This document shows, piece by piece, positions 1-7,728 of a stretch of 64,000 nt of DNA. Location of the stretch: contig NZ_PJMS01000001.1 in NCBI RefSeq assembly GCF_002846555.1, forward strand, positions 3,534,001 through 3,598,000. Direction: 5' to 3'. The stretch's first letter is position 1. Every line of letters begins with the position of its first letter. This DNA is from Aquimarina sp. MAR_2010_214 (lineage in GTDB: Bacteria > Bacteroidota > Bacteroidia > Flavobacteriales > Flavobacteriaceae). The notes under the pieces were generated by a model that saw only the letters and a list, made by a program, of their open reading frames with translations, did not search any database and was not told the DNA's origin. Position numbers and translations under genes: made by a program.

Positions 1-1083
1 AGCATTGATTTCTGCAAGTCTGGTAGTATGATTAGCAGTACCCACATAGTTATCGATAAATTCTTGCTGAGCTTGTTCTGCTGTAAGACCTGTTAGAGTA
101 GCTCCTCCGTTTAAAGCTTGCCCTCCAGCATCTAAATAACTACTATAGCTATCAGGATTTGTGAAAACGAAATCATCAAATTCTCCTTGTCCATCTACAG
201 TTCCTGGTCTATTGGCTAGGCTTACTTTAGAGAAATCTACAGTATAGTTAAAGAACCCTTTGTCTTCTCCAATAGAACTACCATTGTTTAAGCTAATTCC
301 TATCGTTTCTCCGTCTCCTTCAGATGTAATTCCTGACCTAATAGTTACAGAACCTTCTTCGGGATTATCTTTTAGAATAATGTTCATTACACCGGCAATG
401 GCATCAGATCCATATTGTGCTGATGCACCATCTCTTAATATTTCTACACGTTTTATGGCATCTGTTGGTATTGCAGAAATATCAGAACCAGTTTCACCTC
501 TTCCAGGAGAAGTTTGAGTGTACAATAAAGCACTTAGATTTTTCCGTTTTCCGTTAATAAGAATTAAGGTTCTACTAGGCCCCATATTTCTAATCTCATA
601 AGGGTCTAATAATGAGGTTGCATCATTAACTGGTGTTTGAACAGTATTAAATGATGGTATTTTATATTGTAATGCTTTATCAAATGTAATTTGACCTGTA
701 GAAGTTAATTCTTTTGCAGGCAATACATCAACAGGGAGCGAAGAAGTAGTATTACTTCTAGGTAGTGCTCTAGATCCTACTAAAATGATCTCTTCAAGTT
801 CTGCTCCGGCACTTAAGGAAATATTAATGGTAGTTTGAGAATTTACAGAGACTTCTTTAGAATTAAAACCTATATAACTAAAGACCAGAATACCTTCTGG
901 ATTGACTTCGATACTATATTTACCATCAAAATCTGTAGTAGAACCATTGCTGGTTCCTTTTTCAATAATATTTACTCCGGGTAAAGGAGAACCATCTGCA
1001 TCTGAGACGACTCCTGTTACTGTCTGTTGCGAAAAGCACAGACTTGTGGATAGTGCGATTAAAATAAATGCGAGTTTTTTCAT
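1..1083 (-). CDS. TonB-dependent receptor, N-terminal part (cut by window edge)
   Basis: Reading from the ATG at 1083 the frame stays open to the first base of the window, giving 361 residues of a longer protein. It starts with a signal peptide ending SLCFSQQ, then a carboxypeptidase-regulatory-like domain (VTGVVSDADGSPLPGVNI, then a STTDFDGKYSI-like turn), then a TonB plug domain with the phrases LILINGKRKN and RVEILRDGASAQYGSDAIAGV, then the start of the barrel. Such proteins sit in the outer membrane and import large ligands with TonB energy; the substrate cannot be told. It is a close relative of the next gene at 1532-4150, with the same domain order and near-identical plug phrases, so the pair looks like a tandem duplication. 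The C-terminal barrel lies outside the window. Confidence 0.93.
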   Translation of the reverse strand, partial: MKKLAFILIALSTSLCFSQQTVTGVVSDADGSPLPGVNIIEKGTSNGSTTDFDGKYSIEVNPEGILVFSYIGFNSKEVSVNSQTTINISLSAGAELEEIILVGSRALPRSNTTSSLPVDVLPAKELTSTGQITFDKALQYKIPSFNTVQTPVNDATSLLDPYEIRNMGPSRTLILINGKRKNLSALLYTQTSPGRGETGSDISAIPTDAIKRVEILRDGASAQYGSDAIAGVMNIILKDNPEEGSVTIRSGITSEGDGETIGISLNNGSSIGEDKGFFNYTVDFSKVSLANRPGTVDGQGEFDDFVFTNPDSYSSYLDAGGQALNGGATLTGLTAEQAQQEFIDNYVGTANHTTRLAEINA

Positions 1084-1180
1084 GTAATAATTTGTGTTTA
1101 AATAGTTGTTGATTTAAGATGATTGTTGGTTAAATATATTTAAAAATGATAGTATTTAACATAAAGTATTATGAATTTTT
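1084..1180 (-). promoter_or_regulatory. 5' region of the first TonB receptor, duplicated before the second
   Basis: The sequence just upstream of the ATG contains blocks such as TTAAATATATTTAAAAATGA and ATTTAACATAAAGTA (plus strand). Slightly changed versions occur at the same distance before the second receptor (4151-4235). Conservation in non-coding DNA suggests a shared promoter or leader copied with the gene. On the minus strand a TATATTTA box resembles the Bacteroidota -7 consensus TAnnTTTG with one mismatch. Function is inferred. Confidence 0.45.
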
Positions 1181-1228
1181 TAAAATATATGTGAAAAAAT
1201 CATAAAAAATTATGTTTTTTGTTTTGAA

Positions 1229-1256
1229 AATATTGTGAATTTGTATTTACAATATT
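1229..1256. other. Imperfect inverted repeat upstream of the first TonB receptor
   Basis: AATATTGTGAAT and ATTTACAATATT are 11/12 inverted matches around a TTGT loop. It lies about 150 bp upstream of the first receptor and has no T-run, so an operator is more likely than a terminator. The rest of the 450-bp gap (1084-1531) shows only the duplicated leader and the terminator at 1481-1508. Confidence 0.3.
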
Positions 1257-1480
1257 TAACAAATAGGAGTTGTGTTATAAGGCTAGTATCTAAGTTTTAC
1301 TACTATATCTAAGATGTCAAAACGATGAACTAATCTAGGGAAATATCACAAAATTGTCAGAAAGAAGATGAGTACTATAATGGGTTTAAGTAAGCTTTAC
1401 TTTTTATGCTCCAATGTGAAATAATAGTAAGTAGGAATTGAAAAAGATATTTCTTATTTCTGAATGTTCAAAAAAATAAA

Positions 1481-1508
1481 AAGACCGTCTAAAAACTTAG
1501 ACGGTCTT
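1481..1508 (-). terminator. Rho-independent terminator of the second TonB receptor
   Basis: A 10-bp perfect stem (AAGACCGTCT / AGACGGTCTT) with an 8-nt loop is followed on the minus strand by a T-rich run (complement of 1471-1480). It lies 23 bp after the receptor's stop codon. Confidence 0.85.
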
Positions 1509-1531
1509 ACAAAATATGTTTTTAATGTTTT

Positions 1532-4150
1532 TTAGAAATTAAAATCTAATCTAGCATAGTAATAAGCTCCACCAAATCCCATTTGAACAGCATCCCAGTA
1601 TCCACCAGCTTCTGTTTCTCCATCATTCTGTTGATCGGGATATTCATTAAAAATATTGTTTCCTCCAATGGTAAACTTTAGGTTATCAGTTAGCCTGTAT
1701 CCTGCATTTAGGTCTGCAGTAATTTTAGCACCATATACATCTTCTGCGTCCGTAAAATCGATAAGAACAATCTCACTAAAGTGTGTTAAACCAACCCCAG
1801 CATTAAACTTGTTTTTGCTGTAATTGGCATTGAAAGCAAATTTGCTTTCTGGAGCAGAAGCTAATAAAAAGGCTTTTTCTCTTTCTCCAAAAAAGGTGGC
1901 TTCATCTAAGCTCCCATTGTTTACATCCTCAATAGTCATATTGTTGATGTTTCCTGCTAGTGTTGCTGATACATCACCAAAGTCAAAGTTTCCTTTCCAA
2001 GATAGTATTAAATCTAAACCAATAGTTTCTGTATCTACACCATTAACGAAGAATTGAGCTTCTGCAACATTTGGTATTTGAGGAGCAGCAAATGTTCCCG
2101 TCAATACAATTCTATCTTTAACACTAATATAATAACCATCTACTGTAGCTGTAAAACCACCAAAAGTAGCTGTTGCTCCTAAGGCTCCATTTAATGCTAT
2201 TTCTTCGTCGAGTTGTTTGATCCCAAAAGAAGCTGTTACCGGGCTATTATTAGCAGATAATAAGGTTTCTGTTGCGACTCCACCCTGGAAATCAGTAAAT
2301 CTAAGGTTGTAATATATTTGAGCTAGGGAAGGAGCTCTAAAACCTGTACTTACAGATCCACGAATATTAACACCTTCTGTAGCTTTAATTCTAAAAGCTA
2401 ATTTACCATTAGTAGTACTTCCAAAATCACTATATTCTTCAAATCTTCCTGCAACTCCTAATAAAAAACTATCAGAAATATCTAATTCTGCATCCGCATA
2501 TACAGATAGGTTAGATCTAGAACGATCTACCTCGTTTGCAGGGCTATATCCTGGGAACCCTTGAGATCCACCAGGTCTCAATGCTCCAGTAGGATCTGTA
2601 GGCTGTGTTTGAGTAGCAGGATTTGTAATAGGTAAGCCATCTACATCGTATGTTGCGTATGACGCTTCTTCACCAGCAAAAATCTCGAAATTCTCAGTTC
2701 TGTATTCTGTACCAAAAGCAATATTTAATCCTTTAAGGATATTTGGGTAATATCTGGAAAGGTCAAGACTGGTTGTGTTTTGACTAAGACTATGTCCTCC
2801 AGCATCAAAATCTGTTGGTGAAGAGTCTTGTAGAGAAGCATTCAAAGTTCCTTTTATGAAATAATGAAAATTATTTTTACCCCAAGTATTATTGATATCG
2901 ATTTTCCAACCGCTTTCTGTTTCGGTTCTAACACCAGCAGAAACAGAATTATCGATAATATTTGATGTTATCCTTGGTGTAAAACCATTTGGAAAAATAG
3001 AGGTAACTACACGTTCTCCATCATTACGAGTAAATGCAAAAGCATCAGTATCCCGATAGTTTCTCCCTCCAAAAGCATATATTTCAGTTTTTTTAGATAT
3101 AGGAATTGCAGCATTAGCAAAGAAATTAAAACCATCTATAGCGGCTTCACCAAAACCTCTCCTGAAATCAAAACCGGGACGTAGTGTTTTGTTTTTACTA
3201 AGATATTCTGTAGTGAAGTTTGCATAACCACCATCTCCAATCTCTACTCCATAGTTGGCAGTTATTTTTACGGATCCCCCATCAAAACTTTTATCATCAG
3301 CAATGATGTTTCCATCATTTTCGGTATCCAAACGATTTCCATCAGTATTAGGTGTTCCGGCAGGAAAATCTCCTTTTGCATTTGTGTTATACGTACCATA
3401 GCTGATACTTCCTGTTAATTTGTTAACGTTATCCTTTAGAACAATATTAATAACACCGGCAATAGCATCAGATCCATATTGTGCAGCAGCACCGTCTCTT
3501 AATACTTCAATTCTTTTTATAGCAGATGCCGGAATAGCATTAAGATCCGTTCCAGAATTACCTCTTCCACGAGTTCCGAAAACATTAATCAAAGAAGAAG
3601 AATGTCTTCTTTTTCCGTTTATTAAAACCAAAGTTTGATCAGGCCCAAGACCACGTAATGTTGCAGGATCTATATGATCTGCTCCATCAGATCCGGATTG
3701 CTTGTTTGCATTAAAAGAAGGAGCAGTATATTGTAAGAGTTCATTAATTTCTATTTTACCACTTTTGGTAATAATATCTTGCATATCAATGATATCAATT
3801 GCTACAGGAGTATCTGTTGCCGTTCTTTTAGGACTTCTGGATCCAACTACTACAATAGTACTTAAAGCCTCTCCTTCAAGAAGAACTACATCAATTTTTT
3901 CTTGCGTTCCTACTTCTATTTCTTGTGTCTCAAAACCTATAAAACTGAAAACAAGAATAGTATTTGCGTCTACGGTAATTGAATATATACCTTGATCATC
4001 TGTTGTAGTTCCTTTGGCAGACCCTTTTTCTATAATATTTACATAAGGTAATGGAGTTCCTGAAGAATCTGTAACTGTACCTGTTACGACCTGTTGACCA
4101 AAACACCAACTGGTGAATAAGCTCAATAAAATGAGTGTGAATTTTTTCAT
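1532..4150 (-). CDS. TonB-dependent outer-membrane receptor
   Basis: An 872-residue complete receptor. Residues 1-18 are a signal peptide (ending CFGQQ), about 20-100 a carboxypeptidase-regulatory-like domain (VTGTVTDSSGTPLPYVNI), about 110-240 the TonB plug (RTATDTPVAIDII, LVLINGKRRHSSS, RIEVLRDGAAAQYGSDAIAG), and the rest a beta-barrel ending in the aromatic terminus ARLDFNF typical of outer-membrane insertion. The barrel has the closing phrase FTIGGNNIFNEYPDQQN common in this family. Known role of the family: TonB-driven uptake of siderophores, cobalamin, sugars or peptides; no substrate is visible and no SusD partner follows. It is a tandem paralogue of the gene at 1-1083 and shares its upstream block. 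Confidence 0.95.
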   Translation of the reverse strand: MKKFTLILLSLFTSWCFGQQVVTGTVTDSSGTPLPYVNIIEKGSAKGTTTDDQGIYSITVDANTILVFSFIGFETQEIEVGTQEKIDVVLLEGEALSTIVVVGSRSPKRTATDTPVAIDIIDMQDIITKSGKIEINELLQYTAPSFNANKQSGSDGADHIDPATLRGLGPDQTLVLINGKRRHSSSLINVFGTRGRGNSGTDLNAIPASAIKRIEVLRDGAAAQYGSDAIAGVINIVLKDNVNKLTGSISYGTYNTNAKGDFPAGTPNTDGNRLDTENDGNIIADDKSFDGGSVKITANYGVEIGDGGYANFTTEYLSKNKTLRPGFDFRRGFGEAAIDGFNFFANAAIPISKKTEIYAFGGRNYRDTDAFAFTRNDGERVVTSIFPNGFTPRITSNIIDNSVSAGVRTETESGWKIDINNTWGKNNFHYFIKGTLNASLQDSSPTDFDAGGHSLSQNTTSLDLSRYYPNILKGLNIAFGTEYRTENFEIFAGEEASYATYDVDGLPITNPATQTQPTDPTGALRPGGSQGFPGYSPANEVDRSRSNLSVYADAELDISDSFLLGVAGRFEEYSDFGSTTNGKLAFRIKATEGVNIRGSVSTGFRAPSLAQIYYNLRFTDFQGGVATETLLSANNSPVTASFGIKQLDEEIALNGALGATATFGGFTATVDGYYISVKDRIVLTGTFAAPQIPNVAEAQFFVNGVDTETIGLDLILSWKGNFDFGDVSATLAGNINNMTIEDVNNGSLDEATFFGEREKAFLLASAPESKFAFNANYSKNKFNAGVGLTHFSEIVLIDFTDAEDVYGAKITADLNAGYRLTDNLKFTIGGNNIFNEYPDQQNDGETEAGGYWDAVQMGFGGAYYYARLDFNF

Positions 4151-4235
4151 AAAAAAATAGTTGTTTAAGATGATTGTGTCCTTAAATATATCTAAAAAGG
4201 ATGGTATTTGACATAAAGTACTACGTGTTTTTTAA
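4151..4235 (-). promoter_or_regulatory. Duplicated 5' region of the second TonB receptor
   Basis: This stretch carries TTAAATATATCTAAAAAGGA and ATTTGACATAAAGTACTA, close matches to the leader before the first receptor (1084-1180). Two paralogues keeping the same non-coding leader suggests common regulation. The start of transcription is not resolved from sequence. Confidence 0.45.
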
Positions 4236-4332
4236 TTAAAGATGTAGTTTTATTTGTGAATACAATTGAAAAGAAGAGTAATTAGGAAGGTTTTTAAAAT
4301 TAAAAAATATGCCCATTTATTTATATAATGAG

Positions 4333-4362
4333 GGTGTAAAAACTTGTAGAAGTATTTACACC
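4333..4362. terminator. Hairpin after the small Cys-rich peptide gene
   Basis: GGTGTAAA and TTTACACC, extended by CTT/AAG pairs, form a hairpin 23 bp beyond the stop of the 55-residue peptide gene. The minus-strand tail is only moderately T-rich, so the terminator call is tentative. Confidence 0.4.
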
Positions 4363-4384
4363 TTCATTTTTAATTGTTTACTAA

Positions 4385-4552
4385 TTATGCACATGGCGAA
4401 TTCGAAGATAACGCACATAAGGGAGCACTCCATTCACCACCACAGGCAAGACAATCTTCTTCGTTTCTGGGCCATCCTGAGCCTTTAATGATTTGAAGTT
4501 GTGTTCTGTTAAGTTTTTGTACTCCTTTGAAGTTTAAAATAGTTTGTAACAT
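4385..4552 (-). CDS. Small Cys-rich peptide with double-glycine-like leader (bacteriocin/RiPP-precursor type)
   Basis: A 55-codon frame runs from ATG at 4552 to TAA at 4385. The product begins MLQTILNFKGVQKLNRTQLQ, continues with IIKGSG, and ends in a region with four cysteines (EEDCLACGGEWSAPLC, then a C near the end). The shape (a hydrophobic start, a KLNRTQLQxIKG leader and a short Cys/Gly-rich core) is that of the bacteriocin-type leader peptides common in Flavobacteriia, where a G-G or G-x motif precedes a cleaved core (established for the general family; assignment here is inference). Leader cleavage would fall near residues 24-26. No maturation enzyme, C39 peptidase or exporter is next to it. 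It lies alone between two minus-strand genes and has its own possible hairpin at 4333-4362. Confidence 0.7.
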   Translation of the reverse strand: MLQTILNFKGVQKLNRTQLQIIKGSGWPRNEEDCLACGGEWSAPLCALSSNSPCA

Positions 4553-4655
4553 GATTTTAGGTTTTAAGATTTATATTATGGTTTGAATACTCATTTAAAT
4601 TAAGTTTTTTTATTACAATAATCGTTATTGTTTATAAATAAATGTTTAAATAAAA

Positions 4656-4680
4656 AAACCGAATCCACAGGATTCGGTTT
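4656..4680. terminator. Terminator of the secreted protein at 4709-5227
   Basis: AAACCGAATCC and GGATTCGGTTT pair perfectly over 11 bp with an ACA loop. The minus-strand side runs into a T-run (complement of 4650-4656), matching the gene ending at 4709. Confidence 0.85.
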
Positions 4681-4708
4681 TATCTATTAAAATTTTACTG
4701 ATAAAGAT

Positions 4709-5227
4709 TCAGTTTACTTTATATACAGTTGTAGTTACCTCATCGATTTTTGAATCATACATCTCTAGGATTAAGTTCTCATCTTTGTCAAAATGTCCAA
4801 GACAATTATTGTTATCTCCTGAGTTAACAATATAGTATCCATTACTTAATGGCCTTATCTTCGCAACCTTATTACCAGATTTATGTAAAAGAGTTACTAT
4901 AAAGCCTTTTTCATCAGTAACTTTAGTATAACCTGCCATATCTGAAGTGGTTTGAAACTTTTGCACAACTACTTCATCATCTTCATAAATAGCTGATTGA
5001 TTAATTTTGTCTTTTCCATCAGGGCTAAACTTTATTTTACCTTTTTTAGTAATAACTTCCTGTTTTTTAATGACTTTTTCTTCACCATTAGGCCCTTTGA
5101 TGCGAATAATTTTGGTTACTGTTTCTTGTGACGAATTTTTATTGTCGCTTTTTTCGTCTGATTGCGCGTGGTTAACAGCAGTACAAATCATAAATACCAC
5201 TGTGATTAGGGTTTTTAAAGTTTTCAT
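4709..5227 (-). CDS. Secreted protein of unknown function
   Basis: A 172-residue protein with a signal peptide (MKTLKTLITVVFMICTAVNHAQ). The first half is a charged, Lys/Glu-rich segment (KIIRIKGPNGEEKVIKKQEV), followed by a compact region with short repeats of K/G turns and the phrase GYYIVNSGDNNNCLGHFD. I do not recognise a family. It is preceded on its strand by a TAAATTTG box (5247-5254) and followed by a strong terminator, so it is probably a single-gene transcript. An exported periplasmic or surface protein is the most that can be said. Confidence 0.8.
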   Translation of the reverse strand: MKTLKTLITVVFMICTAVNHAQSDEKSDNKNSSQETVTKIIRIKGPNGEEKVIKKQEVITKKGKIKFSPDGKDKINQSAIYEDDEVVVQKFQTTSDMAGYTKVTDEKGFIVTLLHKSGNKVAKIRPLSNGYYIVNSGDNNNCLGHFDKDENLILEMYDSKIDEVTTTVYKVN

Positions 5228-5246
5228 TTGTGTATTTATTTAGACA

Positions 5247-5254
5247 CAAATTTA
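5247..5254 (-). promoter_or_regulatory. Possible -7 box for the gene at 4709-5227
   Basis: On the minus strand TAAATTTG matches the Bacteroidota -7 consensus TAnnTTTG, 20 nt before the start codon. No TTG is seen at the expected -33 distance, so support is partial. Confidence 0.4.
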
Positions 5255-5364
5255 CATAAAAACTAAAATATGCTAAAATCTAAATATCAGGAAGAAGAGA
5301 ATTTATATTTAGAAATGTAATTTTTACTGTAAATTATGTATTGAATAATCTTATGCATCTGTAC

Positions 5365-5396
5365 TTGTTTACTATACATGAATAGCATTATCTTTG
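5365..5396 (+). promoter_or_regulatory. Bacteroidota-type promoter of ychF
   Basis: TTG (5365-5367) and TATCTTTG (5389-5396) are separated by 21 bp and match the TTG/TAnnTTTG promoter of the group. The ychF start codon lies 61 bp downstream. Confidence 0.7.
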
Positions 5397-5457
5397 CACT
5401 CTTAAAAATTGGGAGTAAACTATAGAAAATATCCCAACCATTATTAATATACGTAAC

Positions 5458-6552
5458 ATGAAAGCAGGAATTGTAGGGTTACCAAATGTTGGAAAATCAA
5501 CATTGTTTAATTGTTTGTCTAATGCAAAAGCACAGAGTGCTAATTTTCCTTTTTGTACCATAGAACCAAATATTGGGGTAGTGAATGTGCCAGACTCTAG
5601 ATTGGAGAAGCTAGAAGAATTAGTAGTACCCGAACGGGTAATCCCCGCAACAGTAGAAATTGTTGATATTGCGGGTTTAGTAAAAGGAGCGAGTAAAGGA
5701 GAAGGACTAGGAAACCAGTTTTTAGGTAATATTAGAGAAACAGATGCTATAATACATGTATTACGTTGTTTTGATAATGATAATATTGTTCATGTAGATG
5801 GCTCGATCGACCCAATTAGAGATAAAGAAACGATTGATATAGAATTACAGCTTAAAGATCTAGAGAGCATAGAAAAAAAACTAGATAAAGTAAAAAGAGC
5901 TGCTAAAACTGGAAATAAAGAAGCCCAGAAAGAAGAAGCTATTTTATTAAAACTTAAAGAAGGATTAGAAGCGGGAGTATCAGTTAGAGCAATTGATGTC
6001 TCTGAAGATGACCATGAAGCATATGTTAAACCTTCTCAGTTTATAACAGACAAACCAGTACTTTATGTTTGTAATGTTGATGAAGGATCAGCAGTAGACG
6101 GAAATGATTATGTAAAAAAGGTAAAAGAAGCTGTTGCATCAGAAAAGGCAGAAGTGATAGTACTAGCAGTAGGTACCGAAGCTGATATTACTGAATTAGA
6201 CGACTATGAAGAGCGTCAATTGTTTTTGCAGGATATGGGACTAGAAGAAGCAGGCGCATCAGTATTAATTCGCGCAGCATATAAGCTATTGAACCAGCAA
6301 ACATATTTTACAGCAGGAGTGAAGGAAGTAAGAGCATGGACGATTAATGTTGGGTCTACTGCACCACAAGCAGCAGGAGTGATTCATACCGATTTTGAGA
6401 AAGGTTTTATACGAGCAGAAGTTATTAAATATGATGATTTTGTAAAATATGGTAGTGAGTCTAAAGCAAGAGAAGCTGGGAAACTTGGAGTAGAAGGAAA
6501 AGCATATGTTGTAAATGATGGAGATGTAATGCATTTCTTATTTAATGTATAG
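5458..6552 (+). CDS. ychF: Redox-regulated ATPase/GTPase YchF
   Basis: A 364-residue Obg-family protein of usual length. The P-loop is GLPNVGKST near residue 8; the DIAGLVKGASKGEGLGNQF region is the G3/switch II segment; the base-recognition motif is CNVDE instead of NKxD, which in YchF/Ola1 shifts specificity from GTP to ATP. A central coiled-coil helical arm spans about 135-200 and a TGS domain forms the C-terminus (FTAGVKEVRAWTINVGSTAPQAAGVIHTDFEKGFIRAEVI is split here as FTAGVKEVRAWTI and HTDFEKGFIRAEV). The family binds ribosomes and acts in translation and oxidative stress. It has its own promoter and terminator. Confidence 0.97.
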   Translation: MKAGIVGLPNVGKSTLFNCLSNAKAQSANFPFCTIEPNIGVVNVPDSRLEKLEELVVPERVIPATVEIVDIAGLVKGASKGEGLGNQFLGNIRETDAIIHVLRCFDNDNIVHVDGSIDPIRDKETIDIELQLKDLESIEKKLDKVKRAAKTGNKEAQKEEAILLKLKEGLEAGVSVRAIDVSEDDHEAYVKPSQFITDKPVLYVCNVDEGSAVDGNDYVKKVKEAVASEKAEVIVLAVGTEADITELDDYEERQLFLQDMGLEEAGASVLIRAAYKLLNQQTYFTAGVKEVRAWTINVGSTAPQAAGVIHTDFEKGFIRAEVIKYDDFVKYGSESKAREAGKLGVEGKAYVVNDGDVMHFLFNV

Positions 6553-6576
6553 AAAATACGTTGTTTATTTATAGAG

Positions 6577-6606
6577 CCTTTCTGGTATTCCCAGAAAGGT
6601 TTTTTT
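6577..6606 (+). terminator. Terminator of ychF
   Basis: CCTTTCTGG and CCAGAAAGG form a 9-bp stem with a TATTC loop, followed by a seven-T run. It is 24 bp after the ychF stop. Confidence 0.9.
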
Positions 6607-6671
6607 GTTGGGTGTCGTAATTGATAGAAGTATAAGATTTTCTGTAAAATCAATACTACTATTTTTGAAAA

Positions 6672-7562
6672 ATGCAAAACACTAAATTATCTACTTACGG
6701 AATTGCACTTGCAATTATAGGCATCATTTTATTTTCTGCAAAAGCAGTATTAGTCAAATTAGCATATAAATTTGATATAAGCTCAGAACATCTATTATTG
6801 TTTAGAATGTTGTTTTCTCTACCTATTTATGTACTACTTGCTTTTTTTAACAAACCTAAGGATAAAGAAAAGATCAAAAATGTAGATTACCTTTGGGTTT
6901 TGTTTTTTGGATTTGTAGGGTACTATTTAGCAAGTTATTTTGATTTCCTTGGATTGCAATACATTAAGGCTGGGTTAGAACGAATAATTCTTTTTATTTA
7001 TCCAACACTAGTTATTATTATTTCACGGATTTTTTTGAAGAATATAATAACTAAGCGACAACTATTAGCTATTTTACTAACATATATAGGTGTGATTATT
7101 ACGTTTTGGGGAGAGTTTCAAATCGAAACTACTCACATGGCTTTAGGAGGATTTTTAATTTTCTTGAGTGCATTAACTTATGCGATTTATCTAGTGGGAA
7201 GTGGGTGGTTAATACCTAAGTTTGGGGTAGTAACTTTTACTTCATATGCAATGATAGTTTCATCGTTATGTATTATTATTCAGTATTTGATCTTTGATAG
7301 ACAAGATATAATGAATTATCCTTTAGAAGTATATCTTATTTGTATAATCATGGCAGTATTTTCTACAATTATACCTTCATATTTGGTATCTGCAGCTATT
7401 GCAAAACTTGGAGCTTCTAATTTTTCGATTATAGCAAGTTTAGGACCTGTATCTACAATTCTTTTGGCTTATTTCCTTTTGGGAGAAAATTTATCAATAG
7501 TCCAGATTATTGGAGCTACAATAGTGATTTTTGGAGTGTATGTAATCTCAAAGAAAAAATAA
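6672..7562 (+). CDS. EamA/DMT-family transporter
   Basis: A 296-residue integral membrane protein with about ten hydrophobic segments in two halves, as in the EamA (DUF6) repeat family. The first half starts ALAIIGIILFSAKAVLVKLAY; the second half ends GPVSTILLAYFLLGENLSIVQIIGA, the usual EamA end signature (GExL). These proteins are proton- or exchange-coupled exporters or permeases of metabolites in the inner membrane; the substrate cannot be predicted. The gene follows the ychF terminator and has a TATTTTTG box directly before the start, though with no matching -33 element. Confidence 0.9.
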   Translation: MQNTKLSTYGIALAIIGIILFSAKAVLVKLAYKFDISSEHLLLFRMLFSLPIYVLLAFFNKPKDKEKIKNVDYLWVLFFGFVGYYLASYFDFLGLQYIKAGLERIILFIYPTLVIIISRIFLKNIITKRQLLAILLTYIGVIITFWGEFQIETTHMALGGFLIFLSALTYAIYLVGSGWLIPKFGVVTFTSYAMIVSSLCIIIQYLIFDRQDIMNYPLEVYLICIIMAVFSTIIPSYLVSAAIAKLGASNFSIIASLGPVSTILLAYFLLGENLSIVQIIGATIVIFGVYVISKKK

Positions 7563-7653
7563 AATATGGCAAAATCTATTTACCAATAAAAAGTTTCAAT
7601 GTTGTTTTTGAGCATTTATTAATGTTTTTTTATTAAATTAACAATCTAAATTC

Positions 7654-7669
7654 GTAAGTTTTCACTTAC
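7654..7669. other. Short inverted repeat before the hybrid kinase gene
   Basis: GTAAGT-TTTC-ACTTAC is a perfect 6-bp inverted repeat 60 bp before the kinase start. It could be an operator; nothing else supports this. Confidence 0.25.
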
Positions 7670-7728
7670 ATTGATGGGGGACGCTTTCCAAAAAAACATT
7701 GGCAAAGTAAATTAGATTTGTAATATTT

